Part shown: positions 9,872-20,467 of the stretch, in pieces
Layout: each line of letters begins with the position of its first letter
Position numbering within the stretch: position 1 is the stretch's first letter
Assembly: GCA_900175165.2 (NCBI GenBank)
Contig: FWWN02000329.1
Span: forward strand, 3,722 to 49,139
DNA from: Rhizomucor pusillus
Lineage: Eukaryota; Mucoromycota; Mucoromycetes; Mucorales; Lichtheimiaceae
Direction: 5' to 3'
DNA: 45,418 nucleotides
Position numbers and translations under genes: made by a program
Notes under the pieces: model-generated
Databases searched by the model: none
What the model saw: the letters and a program-made list of their open reading frames with translations, nothing else
Told to the model about the DNA's origin: nothing

Positions 9872-11875
9872 TTACCAATGATCCAATGTGCTAAACGGCA
9901 CGACTTGCACTTTGCCATTTTTCTGCTTCTCCTCCTGCCATTTCTGAAACAGTGCTCCCATGCGTTTCCGGCTGCTTTCGTTGCTCACGTTGACAGTCGG
10001 TACAATCCGCCGCACTCGCAAGCTTGCAACAAACGCTGCCAGTTCTCGAAAGCTGGAATGTTCCGAATAAGGCACGCCATAAAGTTTGATTTCGTTCGTG
10101 GAAAAGATCGGTTTAAGCTGCAGCTCTGGAAATGAGACAGGGGATGCAGTGATCCGTGCAAGGGACGAGCATGACATGTCAGAGGTCTGTGCGGCCGAAG
10201 ATCTAAACGTCCATCCGGTGGGCCGAAATGCTAGCATAAATTCAAAGTGCGGTTTCAAACTGTTCATGTAGGGTATCAGATACTCCGGCTGCAAATGCCG
10301 GATGGGTATAACGTGCACCTGTGCATCCATCTGATTGTCTGTCAGCAACTTGTTGAGCTCGGCGCTCTCGATGCATTCTAACAGTTGCCGCTTGGCTTCG
10401 GTCACAAAGATCTTGGAGTTGAGCTCTTTGGCGAGTCGACAAAATATGCGCTCTTTGCCAAGTGCATACGATCCAACGACAACGACAAAGTTCTTTTTCG
10501 GCTTTGGTTCCTTCTCCTTTGCTGCATCCTGCTCACCGTTGCTGCTGGTACTATTGATAGTACAACTGACTGTAGTCTTCTGCTCCTGCTTCACTTGACT
10601 TGTGACAACTTTGCGCGTATTACTCTCAATGCGATCGAACCAGCGATCCAGGTTGACGTGATAACGAACAGTTAATTCTGCTTTCCTTTGCTCATCGTCG
10701 GGGGGTTGCAGACCAGCGTGTATTCTGACGATCTTGCACGCAGCATCGATGGCTACGTCCTGCGCAGGGAAAGCATATCTTGGGTTCAAATATGTAGTAT
10801 CCAGGAACAAGATATCGATAGGTGGATTGTCAGGCTGCTTCAGCGCTGGGTGGATGCACATTCGGGGGTTCGCCCGGAAATCGCCTGTATGCAAATATCG
10901 CTTGACCGATCCATCGGGCATGGTGACCTTGAACAAGAACAGCACGGAACCGGGACAGTGATTTGCATCAATCAAACAAACGGTGACGTTTGATCCAGGG
11001 ATTGGACACTCTTGGTCCATCGGCAGCGGGTTTATATATTCTGGATTCACTTGCAGTTTCTTTTGCAGACAATTTCCCGTGATTTTAGAGCAGTAAATGG
11101 GACCGTGCTCCCAGCGTTTCGATAACCCGCCGTAGTGGTCGCTATGGAAATGCGACAAGAAATATCCTTTGCAATCTGGAATACTTCCATAGGAAAATGC
11201 ATCCACTACAAAGTCTGTGTCTATCCGCCCCACCAAATAAATATTGAGTTCATCCATCGTCTAACTGGCTGGCCTTGCATGATTATACTCACCTGGAAGT
11301 TTCTTATACAGCGGACATGACCGTTCCCGCCAAGGCTTCGATTCTTCGCCGAACCAATCTGTCGATGAACCACTAGAAACATCGTCATCCTTTGCACTCC
11401 ATATTCCAGTCACTTTCCAAGGAAGTTTGCGAAACAGTCCAGTCCATGATGTCGCTTTTGCAGAAGATGATGGCTGCTGCAATTTGCCATCATCACTGCT
11501 GCTGTTGCTGCTGTTGGCAGTATTATCTTGTTCAACGTTTATCCCTTTTTCAACCTGCGTTTTTTTCGTCGTCATCGTAGATTGCTCGTTTTCGTCCAGG
11601 CACTTATTCACATGCTCCTGAAATTCATCTAGGCCCACGTTGAAATCACGGTCGCATACAGGACAGCAGCAGCAGCTGGTCTGTGCATCCTCTTGCGTTA
11701 CCACTGCTTCTCGTTGCAGTGACAGACTGATCGCTAGTGACATTTCACTGTCGGACGAATCATTCTTGTCAGGCTTCAGTCTCTGCTTCCGTCCCAAAAA
11801 GTCACGCAGTGTAGGTTGCTGATCGGTGCATGGACTTTTGCGCTTCGTCCCGCGAGATTCATTGTTGGCATTCAT
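9872..11875 (-). CDS. PSO2: DNA cross-link repair nuclease SNM1/PSO2
   Basis: Two exons, 11293..11875 and 9872..11220, encode 643 residues; the 72-nt intron is GTGAGT...GGATAG. Order of parts: a PIP-box-like QPTLRDFL (20-27), a UBZ4 zinc finger (C71, C74, H88, C92), an acidic/Ser-rich linker, then a metallo-beta-lactamase fold with HFHSDH (218-223), DANHCPGS and HTGDFR, and the beta-CASP/DRMBL part ending PYSEHSSFRELAAFV...PTVN. The intron falls inside the conserved CPLYKKLP/DTDFVVDAF block, as the family expects. Members are 5' exonucleases that unhook interstrand cross-links. A 50-60-residue Lys/Glu-rich insert separates the two catalytic halves. The start is the ATG at 11875; the open frame extends three codons upstream but only to a TTG. 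It converges on the SYG1-like gene with only 81 bp between. Confidence 0.92.
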
Positions 11876-12619
11876 TCGGGGCAATCACACAAAAAAAGAG
11901 AAATACTGCTGCTGCTGCTCCTCCTGCGCAGGCGGGGTTGAAAGCTGCAGCAAAAAGCAGCTGCCAATGAACGCAAAGAAATCCAAATGATGACAGATAA
12001 CACTATGTTATTTGTTAGTGTGCTCTAGTGTTGAGGAGGATGTGAACAGGAAGAGATGTAAGATAACCAAGTCACGGTAGCCATTGTAAACTATTGTTAT
12101 TAAATTCGCATGCAACAAGTTTGAATGAAGAGCATGACCGCCTTTCAAACTCTCATCCAATCGATTCATCGAACTGTGATGTATAGAGCACACAGCATTG
12201 CATAAAACCGGAGCTTGAGAGAAAGATGCACAACCATGTTCATTTTGTTGAAAAAAAGACGAAACCAGAAACAAGAAAGGGGAAGGGAAAAGCAACAACT
12301 AGAGTAGACTACAGTCGAAAGCAAACATTTACACTGTAAACAAAAAGGGGAAAAAAGAGAAACTGACGTGATCAAAACTGATTGAGACGGGCGCGGAGAT
12401 AGACACAGAGAGAGAGAGAGAGGAAAAGGTATGTGCGTGAGCTTTTTAGGAGTGTGAGCAATTGCGTGTATTTTTGCGAGAGTGTGTTCTGTGCTTGTGA
12501 ATGTATGTACGCATGGTTTGCGCGCGGAAGAAAGGGAGAGATAGAGAGAGGGAAATACGGAGGTGGAGAGAGTGAAGAAACAAAGAAAGAACAGAACAGA
12601 GCAAGAAACCCATCTTCCC
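11876..12619. other. SNM1 promoter and BTG 3' flank
   Basis: Both neighbours are on the minus strand. The region has a GA-rich microsatellite near 12406-12424 and a second GA-rich tract at 12535-12580. Open frames here are low-complexity readings of these repeats. No gene is recognised. Confidence 0.45.
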
Positions 12620-13351
12620 CTAGTTGGCCAGAACCAACTGCTGTTGTTGCTGTTGAGGTTGAGGCTGAGGTTGCTGTTGCTGAGGTTGCTGCTGTTGCTG
12701 TTGCGCTGGCGACGGTGGTGTGGGTGGCGAGGACGGGTGTTCCTGCACCAAGGCAGGGTTCTTCGCGAGCGGCGAGGGCACATGCGCTTTGTACAATTTC
12801 CTGGTATTATCAGGGCTGCTTGGAGGTGAAATGCGAATAGGAGCTGAACTCTTTCTTGGTTGCAAAAATGAAAGATGGGGGCTCTTTTCCAGCGTTACAC
12901 GGCCACGATCCTCGAAGAGCGTCATGATGTTGCCATGGTCACCCACCCGATAAGACACAGAGAGCGGGTCAATCCACAGCACAAAGTCGCGAGGTAAATG
13001 GACATGGATCAATTCAGGTGGAACAGACGCATTTTGTGCAGCTACAAACAAAAAAAGAGTCGTATGTGAGCTCACTCTCTGTCTGCTCTGTCGTCAAGAT
13101 AAACCTCGGAGGACGAGGAGGAAGGGGCGACAGATACCAATGGCCAGCACTGGATCAAGTTGTCCGTTGAAATTTGAAATGGCTCGAAAGCCATTGCCTC
13201 GGTAAGGCTGCTGGGGATCCCAGTGGTTCGCAAATCGCCGCTTGAGGCAGTCTGCAAGCGCTTCCTTGAACGCCTTGATCATATTGTCGTCCACCTTGGA
13301 CTGCAACAGACGGCCAAGGAAGTCAGCAGCTTGCGTGATTTCAGTGTGCAT
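12620..13351 (-). CDS. BTG/Tob family antiproliferative protein
   Basis: Exons 13138..13351 and 12620..13041 encode 211 residues; the 96-nt intron is GTATCT...TTGTAG. Residues 1-~125 are a BTG domain: MHTEITQAADFLGRLL, LKRRFANHWDPQQPYRGNGF, QLDPVLA, then LPRDFVLWIDPLSVSYRVGD. The W-P-x-x-P-x-G-x-x-R/F and L-W-(I/V)-D-P-x-x-V-S-Y-R motifs are the family's box A and box B. BTG/Tob proteins bind the Caf1 deadenylase of CCR4-NOT and promote mRNA deadenylation; I infer the same role here. The intron sits between the boxes. The C-terminal 80 residues are Ser/Pro-rich and end in a Gln/Pro tract (about 188-208), typical of disordered recruiting tails. The longer open frame upstream of the first Met was rejected because BTG proteins start at M-x-x-E-I. 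Confidence 0.88.
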
Positions 13352-14737
13352 GGCATTCAATAATAGGGTCAATTGGGTAGCAGGAGGGGACAGATTTAGA
13401 GAGAGAGAGAAAGGGAACAAGTGGGAAGGGTAGAAATCCCGTCTTCCAACATCACCAAACTAAATCCTTTCGGAGATGGAAAATCCTGTGCATTCACTCG
13501 ACGTTGGAAAGCACTGTTCGTCATGCCTACTCAAGAAACTGCCATATAAAGTTTGGGCGCCGAATCGTTGTTTCTTCGCTTTTGCATGGAAACAGGTGCG
13601 ACAATAAACCAGGCAGGAGCTCGAAAAGTCGTCACGTCGCTCTTCCTTCTTCTTTTTACCATTGTCGATTGCAGTGGCTGCTGCGACTATGATTCTGTTG
13701 TCAAGTACTGGACATTGTTTGTGTCTTGTTGCGGGTACTTGGAAAAACAAACATCTCCAAAAAACCATCATTGGCACGGAGCTCATTTCTATACAAAGCA
13801 ATCAACAAATTGAGGACCTAACCTTGTTTTATGTACCCGCTAATGAATGCATATCTTAGGAGAAGCAGAAGATACAGGAGGACCAGCAGCCAGAGGAGCT
13901 GCTTCACCACCACCACTAGCACCAGAGCGATAGGTGCAGTGAACAATATCGAGAGAGAGAAAAAAAAGGGCGGGCTATTTGAATTTATACTTGCCTTCTT
14001 GTTCTTCCTTTTCCCTTGCTCGTTCTCGCCAGCCAAGCCAAATATATTCTCCTGGTTATTTAATAACAGGCTGCATCGCTTTTGCGGCAAGCACCAAGTA
14101 TTCCTTAATCACGAGATCGACTGAAAAAGAATATACCGTCATCTTCCTTGCAGCAACAGCAGCAGTAGCAGGAGAAGGAGGAGGAGGAGGAGTAATAGTA
14201 ATAACAGCAGTAGCAGCAACACGTAGCCCCATCTGTGTAGCCTGTGTAAATGTTTGGCGATTTTGTGTGTCTTTACAGATATGTGCAGCAACTAGTATAT
14301 TCACATGACCCATTGAAGCGTCAACAAATATTTGCTACAAGTGACTCGATAAGACATCACAAACAACATTTGACATTAACGTGAATGCATGGATATTTGT
14401 TTGCTATAAATGAGCAGTGTGTGCTTGTGACTATTGCTTAAAGTAACTTCTTTTTTGGGTCTTAGCGTAGCAGATAAAGGGAAACAATTCTTCTTTCTTT
14501 CGATAAAGATAATACTGTAAATTGCGTTTCCCTTTTGCGAGCCCAGATTAGGCGTAGTCATTGCTAGCGTTATGTACAAGTATAATGCAATAAATAGGTA
14601 CAAATTGGGCCAAGGGGGATGAAAGAGTAATAGAGAAAGTTTTAAAGGAGATTGATGTTGACAGGAGAAAGGCAGTAAGATAATCTACGAATGTTCAAAT
14701 GCGTATGTAGGTATATGAAAGGGGAAGGGGGAGGAGG
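13352..14737. other. BTG promoter and CorA-like 3' flank
   Basis: This stretch contains several short open frames on both strands but none with a recognisable domain or conserved splice structure. A GA tract (13397-13410), a poly-purine GGA/AGC tract near 14160-14220 and AT-rich DNA near 14380-14600 are visible. It could include a long 5' UTR for the BTG gene. Confidence 0.4.
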
Positions 14738-16780
14738 CTAGAAAAACTGAAATTTACGTGCGAGAGTGAACGCACACACGGCAAATACAACTAGCCCAGA
14801 AACGATCCAAAAAAAGTACAACAGATCGTCGTAATCTTTGCCAGGAACTTTTACGTTCATACCTGTTGTGGAGGGTAACAACAGCAGTTTTAATTCTCCA
14901 AAGGAAAGAGAGAAAAAAATAAAATGAAAGATATACTCACCCCAAAGACCAGTAATAAGATTCATTGGTAACAAAATAGTAGCAAACACGGTCAATCTTC
15001 CAATAACATGGTTGGTCGAATTGGAAGTTTGTGACAGTCGTATCGAGATCTGAGCAAGGTAGTTGGAATGTGCACGTGCAAGCACGGTTTCGTAGTGGCC
15101 TAGATTCTGAAGCATAGTTATCAAATGGTCTGCAGTGAAATTTTGCCTTTTTAGTCAAGATAGTTACATTATGCGCAACAAAACAAAAACGACAACTTGC
15201 CTTGTACATCGCCGAGATACAGCGCCGTATCTGGGTACATGCGATCACCGTTGCTCGCCTCCTCCAGCACTTGGAACGACGAACGTCTTCGTCCGTGGTA
15301 AGCGTGCGCCGGCGGTGGCGGCGATGACGATTGCTGTGTCCTGTCTTTGAAGAATCCAAATAATGACGAACTCGACCCTCCTCTTCGATGGGTTGATATG
15401 AATTCTGCCGCGGTGGAGCTTGATTTATCACAAAAGGAGGATGACGATGAGAACGAAGGGGTCGATGATGATGATGACGACGACGATGCACTTTCCGAGC
15501 GTTTTATTAACACACGGACTACATCTGCCTTTGTGCTTAGCAGCCTGATAAGCTGCATGACGCGCTTTCGGCATGCGCTGATGCGCAGTACAATCTCGGT
15601 CTCATCATCCTTCACAGCCAGCAACGTTGCTGGATCGTCGATATCATCGACTTCGGCTCCAAGTTGCTGTATATGCGGAGCAAAGTGATCGGTGATTTCA
15701 TCCAGGATGGCATAGTTAATCCAGTCAGGAGCCACGACAATGTAATCCCGAAGCTGCTCGACACGCTGGTATACTTGTTCCAGCAGCGGAATCGGGTCGA
15801 AATGGAACTATGTCATACATATACATATAAATATATTTATACATATTCAACGTTAAATCTTAACAGATAGGGAAGGCCAGATTGATCCAGCCATTGATCA
15901 ACGCGGGGACTTACCGTCAATATGCGCTTTTTGTACACAATGCTGTAAAAGCTTACAGGTTTGAGCACATTGTGCTCGTCATTAACGAACGCACGGAAGC
16001 AGACAAACAGGTAGTTTTTAAATACATCGCATTTCTCTCGGATTTCCTGGACTAGGATATCCTCGATAGTTAAAGGATGGACGCAAAATATCTTGAGCCA
16101 ACAGCAGAGTTAACTTTTTTATCTTTTCCAGTTCAATCCACAAAAGTCAAAAAGTCATTCATTCTTCCCCTGCCAACCCCCTAGGCTCACTCTCTTAGAG
16201 AAAGATCCTTTACCTTGCTGAAAGCTTTCAAGTCCGTCACAGTCGGAGCTGTCACATCGATCCAGTAGTTATCCTTGGAAAGGAGATCTTGGAGGCTGGT
16301 GCTTGAGTGCTGTAGCCCGAGCAGCGACCTGGCCTCTAACCGTCCGGTGTCTGGATGGTAGTATCGGACGGCAGATTGATGACAAGGAATTTCCTACATT
16401 TTTTTTTGGCGATTTGATTATTTATTTTCCAGTTATCTCTACTATGACTATTCCAGCTGGTTTACCTGATTGTAGTCGCCGTATAGACTCAGCTTGCGTT
16501 TGCATTTGTTGACATCGATAGATGGATGCGGCGCATGCTTTTTCTCGCCGTCTGAAGGCGAGCACGAGATACAGAGCGACAGAGCATTGAGATCGATTGC
16601 TGCTGTTGTCATGGACGACGTTGCTGTTCTTGACGGCGCAGGAGGTGGTGGTACTGCTCTTCTTGGCCCCCCTCCTCCTCCGGATACCGCCGGCATCGCT
16701 GTCGAAGATGGGTATCCCGCTGGTATGGTGATAGCCACAGCGTCTTTTTTGCGGCAGTAATCCTCCTTCTTGCTGTACAT
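14738..16780 (-). CDS. MNR2: CorA-like Mg2+ transporter, Alr1/Mnr2 type
   Basis: Six exons, 16466..16780, 16214..16393, 15915..16091, 15201..15807, 14941..15129 and 14738..14862, give 530 residues. The C-terminus has two transmembrane helices; the first ends in the CorA signature GMN (490-492), split by an intron inside the Gly codon. The soluble part shows the fungal Mnr2/Alr order: DNYWIDVTAP, HPLTIEDILVQEIREKCDVF, KNYLFVCFRAF, VEQLRDYIVVAPDWINYAIL, LYLGDVQDHLITM and SNYLAQISIRLSQTSNSTNH. Such proteins form pentameric Mg2+ channels, Mnr2 in the vacuole and Alr1/2 at the plasma membrane; location cannot be told here. A Ser-rich insert lies at about 320-360. The N-terminus is Pro/Ser-rich and shorter than in yeast (about 850-970 residues), so an upstream exon may be missing. 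Intron 4 (15130-15200) uses a GCAAGT donor. Confidence 0.9.
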
Positions 16781-17792
16781 AAGGTTGATAAAGATACAAC
16801 ATTCAATAAAGGGTTGCTCCTGATTTCTGCTGTGTCAACCACTGGATGGGAGAATGTGAGTAAGCGAAAAAAAAAGAGAACACACAAACAACAAACAGAG
16901 AGAGATAAACAAAAAAAAAGTAGAAGAATTAAGGATATCTGCCAAAGGAAAAAGACAACTTCTAGAGGTACAGCACACAGGGAGATTAGGGCACGGGGCG
17001 AGGGGATGGAGAACGAAAAAAAAAAAAAAGATTATCATAAAGACGGCTTCTCCTAGCCTTCATCGGCATCCCATTGCATTAAAAACCCGTGCTCAAGAAT
17101 ACGGAGATGATGATCCATAGAAATAAATCCATTATAGATTAGCTTCCTACTATATATTTCAAGCGGTTCTTTCTCTCTTTATCTTTCGGGAGAGGAGAGA
17201 GATCCGACGCCGTTGCTATCTGCAGAGTATTGTTTGGTTTAGTTAGGTCGTGTTCTCTTGTTGTTACGAAACGGTAGGCAGATGCACACGGATGTAAGAA
17301 GGATGCAAGCGTAAAATTGCTGGGATTGAGTCTTTAGAGACTCGCAGCAAGCAGAGAGAAGCCAATGTACAATTGGGACCAAAGAACCAGAGACGGAAAG
17401 GGACTTGGATGGTCACTCTAAATAAATTCTTGAATAACGTACCGACTGCCTACAGGGAAGAGGCTAGAAGAAACACACAAGAGGATGTTGATGCACCATC
17501 ATTCGGTTTGTTGCAGCAACAGCAGTAGCAGCAGCAAGAGGAGCCATCCATTCTCGGACTGGATTCAAGCATCAAGAACTCGTCGTTTGACCGGGTTAAG
17601 CGAAAAATTGCATTATTGGGCGCTATGTTCTGCCACGGGATCCTCCGCTGTGTCAAACATCGCTGCTGGCTGTGTTGTGCTGTCTGACCATGATTGGCTC
17701 TGAGCCTTATAAGCAGCTTTATAAGCTTACAATTTAGTTGCGTGTCTCGGTCCCTCTTTTTTCTTCCTCCCTCCCTTTTGCCATAATTAATC
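16781..17792. other. Divergent promoter between CorA-like and PDI genes
   Basis: The two flanking genes are transcribed away from each other, so this 1-kb stretch should hold both promoters. Before the PDI start there is a reversed CCAAT box (GATTGG, 17690-17695) and a repeated TTATAAGC (about 17707 and 17719), which may act as the TATA region. No gene is recognised. Confidence 0.45.
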
Positions 17793-19414
17793 ATGAGAAA
17801 GACGATCTTGTGGACGGCCCTGGCTGCTACCTTTACTGCCTTGACGCAGACTGTTCTTGCAGACAGCGACGTCATTGACCTCGATCGGTCCAACTTTGAC
17901 GATAAGGTTCTCGGCCAGGATCTTATGCTGGTCGAATTCTTTGCCCCCTGGTGCGGCCACTGCAAGGCTCTCGGTATGTGTTTTGGCTGGAACACTACTA
18001 TAAGTCTCGTTCTTTGTTTTTAACGGGTGATTTCTTTTATGTCACTAGCGCCCGAGTATGAAAAGGCCGCTACCACTTTGAAGGAACAAGATATTCCTCT
18101 CGGCAAGGTTGATTGTACCGAGAATTCTGATCTCTGCCAGGACTATGAAGTCCGCGGTTACCCTACTCTCAAGGTCTTCCGCAAGGGCAACACCTCGGAC
18201 TACAAGGGAGCGCGCAAAGCCGAAGGTATCGTGAGCTACATGCAAAAGTAAGTCTGGTTTGATACATGACTATGTTTTTGACGGAAGGACTAAAGAAATG
18301 TGGCAAAAACACTAATAGGCAAGCTGCCCCCGCTGTTGCCAACATTGACGGCTCAAACTTTGAGACTTTCAAGAACTCTGACCGCGTCGTCGTCGTGGCG
18401 TACCTTTCCCCTGACGACGAGGTCACCAAAGCGGAATTGACAAATGCAGCTGAAAAAATGCGCGACGATTACTTTTTCGGTATAGTGACCGACGAGACAT
18501 TGGCAAAGGAACACAAGATCGAGACATTCCCAAGCTTGGTGGTGTACAAGCAGTTTGATGAAGGACGCAATGACCACGTTGGTTCCTTCACCGAGCAACA
18601 GATCCAAGAGTTTGTCAAGACCAACTCTGTACCGCTTATGGACGAAATTGATGCTGAAAACTTTGGATTCTACGCCGAGACCGGAAGACCCTTGGCTTTC
18701 CTGTTTGCTGAATCCAAGGAACAAGCTGAACCCTTGATTGAAGCTATCAAGCCTGTTGCCGAGAAGCACAAGGGAAAGATTAACTTTGTGCACATTGATG
18801 CCAGCAAGTACGGAGGCTACGCAAACAACCTTGCATTGAAGCAAGAATGGCCTGCATTTGCTATCCAACACATTGACACTGGCGCCAAGTTCCCCTTTGA
18901 CCAAAACACGGAGATCACAACTGCAAACATTGAAAAGTTTGTTGATGACTACGCTGCAGGCAAAATCCAGCCTACTCTGAAATCAGAACCCGCACCTGCC
19001 GAAAATAACGGACCTGTCAAGGTCGTTGTCGCAAACGAGTTCAACGATATCGTCTTGGATAAGAAGAAGGATGTGTTTTTGGAGGTGTACGCACCCTGGT
19101 GCGGTCACTGCAAGCGCCTTGCGCCTACCTGGACTGAACTTGGCGAGGCTGTAGAGCAGCAAGGTCTCAAGGACAAGTTGGTGATTGCAAAGATGGACGG
19201 TACCGAGAACGATATCCCTGAGGAAGGCGGTTTCACTGTCAGAGGATTCCCCACCCTCAAGTTCTTCAAGGCCGAGACTAACGAGGTCGTTGATTATGCC
19301 GGCGACCGATCATTGGAGGACTTGGTTGCTTTCGTGAACGAACACGGAAGCAACATCAAGCTGACTGTTGATGGCGAAGAAGAAAAGGATGAATCTGCTC
19401 ACGATGAACTGTAA
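17793..19414 (+). CDS. PDI1: Protein disulfide isomerase (ER, HDEL)
   Basis: Exons 17793..17973, 18049..18247 and 18319..19414 encode 491 residues, the usual PDI length. Residues 1-23 are a signal peptide. Two thioredoxin domains carry the active-site motif APWCGHCK (CGHC at 54-57 and 388-391), the first followed by RGYPTLKVF and the second by RGFPTLKFF with the cis-proline. The middle b and b' domains lack cysteines. The chain ends in an acidic tail and the ER-retrieval signal HDEL (488-491). The enzyme forms, breaks and rearranges disulfides in secretory proteins. Introns are GTATGT/CACTAG and GTAAGT/TAATAG. Intron 1 lies just after the first CGHC. Codon use is clean and C-ending, as in a highly expressed gene. 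A decayed fragment of this gene lies 340 bp downstream. Confidence 0.96.
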
Positions 19415-19443
19415 ATAACTATTATAATGAAGAAATATATCGG

Positions 19444-19520
19444 ATTTCTCTCGCATTCACTGGGCTAGGATATCCTCGAAAATTAAGGGATGAGCGACAA
19501 AATACCTTGAGAAGCAACAG
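19444..19520 (+). repeat. Decayed copy of CorA-like exon 3/intron fragment
   Basis: About 77 bp here align at roughly 80% with 16031-16105 (exon 3 of the CorA-like gene and the adjoining intron border), in the same orientation. Shared blocks include ATTTCTCTCG, CTAGGATATCCTCGA and CAACAGCA. It is followed in the same order by the PDI fragment at 19721-19890, so both belong to one duplicated block. Confidence 0.75.
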
Positions 19521-19720
19521 CAAATCGAAAACAGGCTGGAAGTGGATACCGGAGCATGTCCAAAACGAAGAAAAAAAATATAAAGTTATCTACTCTACCT
19601 GAAGGAATAGCTGTATGTGCGACTCTTTTCCCAAAAGAGCTTGTGTTGAGCTTTGGGCAGTCTGAGAGTCCAACCGAAAGTGAGATTGCGCACACAAAGG
19701 GAGGGTGTTGACGGATAGGC

Positions 19721-19890
19721 CTTGTGTCTCAGTCCTTTTTTCTTCCTCTTCATGAGGAAGACGATCTTGTGGGCGGCCTCGGCTGTCACCTTTGCTGTTT
19801 TGAAGGAAGAACAAGGTATTCCTATTTCGGCAAAGTCGACTGTATCGAGAACCTTGATCTCTGCCAGAACAATAGGTCCGCGGAAATGAC
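19721..19890 (+). pseudogene. Truncated PDI pseudogene with internal deletion
   Basis: The stretch matches PDI from its 5' leader (GTGTCTC.GTCC), through the ATG (19752) and the signal-peptide codons to about 17838. It then jumps straight to the part of PDI exon 2 beginning TTTGAAGGA (18077) and runs on to GGTCCGCGG. The first CGHC active site, intron 1 and the start of exon 2 are missing. Both deletion borders in the true gene contain GCTACC followed by CTTT or TTT, so loss between short direct repeats is plausible. The reading frame is shifted after the junction. It cannot encode a working enzyme. Confidence 0.8.
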
Positions 19891-20467
19891 CTTTCAATAT
19901 CTTGCTTGCGTAATATATAGGCTTTATTTCAAACTAAATATAGGTGGGATAGCTCGATAATGATGGCAATTTACTGATCTGAGCCTAAGTATATAATGGA
20001 ATAGTTTGAGAAAAGAAATAGGTACTACATTGATGAAGAAATTTCAAAAGAGTAACGAATGCGTTCTGTCGGCATGAATGCATCCGAAAATAGCATACAT
20101 GACAGGAAGAGGATAGATCGAGATCAAAAAAAAAGTGTGGCATCTAAGAGAGACAAACAATAAAGAAAGAGTGAGAGAGCAAGTTGACACACAATGCGAT
20201 GGAGCCAGACAAAAAGAAACAGGGGTTGGAAAAGGAGTACAAAGTCAGTTGCGCATACGCGGCAAACAATAGGGTGCAAAGAGAGAGTCAGCATTGAAAT
20301 GGTTGTTTGCATTGGCATAAGTTTCAAAACCGGCGTTTCGCTATTAAAAAGCATATATAAACAACGACGAAAAGATAGATAGAGAAAGAGAAAAGGAGCA
20401 CAAAGATACATCTCTAACGTCCTCGAGAGCCTTTTTACATTCATTTTAACCTACGTTGTGTTTTCCC
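19891..20467. other. Promoter region of the GPI-protein gene
   Basis: I see no gene. A TATA box (TATATAA) lies at 20354-20360, about 108 bp upstream of the next ATG. The left part is the fading end of the duplicated block. Confidence 0.45.
20354..20360 (+). promoter_or_regulatory. TATA box of the secreted Cys-rich protein gene
   Basis: TATATAA stands 108-114 bp before the ATG at 20468, and supports that upstream start with its signal peptide. Confidence 0.5.

Noticed and set aside
12433..12840. Plus-strand open frame with long Val/Ala/Leu runs
   Set aside because: It is the antisense reading of the BTG Gln/Pro tail; the repeats explain the open frame.
13460..14313. Cluster of short open frames on both strands between BTG and CorA-like genes
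   Set aside because: No domain, signal peptide or consistent splice pattern; composition is repeat-like.
15347..15688. Plus-strand 113-residue open frame with Asp run
   Set aside because: Antisense of the Ser-rich insert in the CorA-like gene, whose frame is supported by conserved motifs and splice phases.
17450..17995. Minus-strand 181-residue open frame upstream of PDI
   Set aside because: It overlaps PDI exon 1 antisense and reads low-complexity Ser/Cys runs; more likely promoter DNA.
19724..19960. Open frame in the PDI copy as a new small gene
   Set aside because: Its sequence is explained by PDI leader and exon 2 joined by a deletion, in a shifted frame; I call it a pseudogene.
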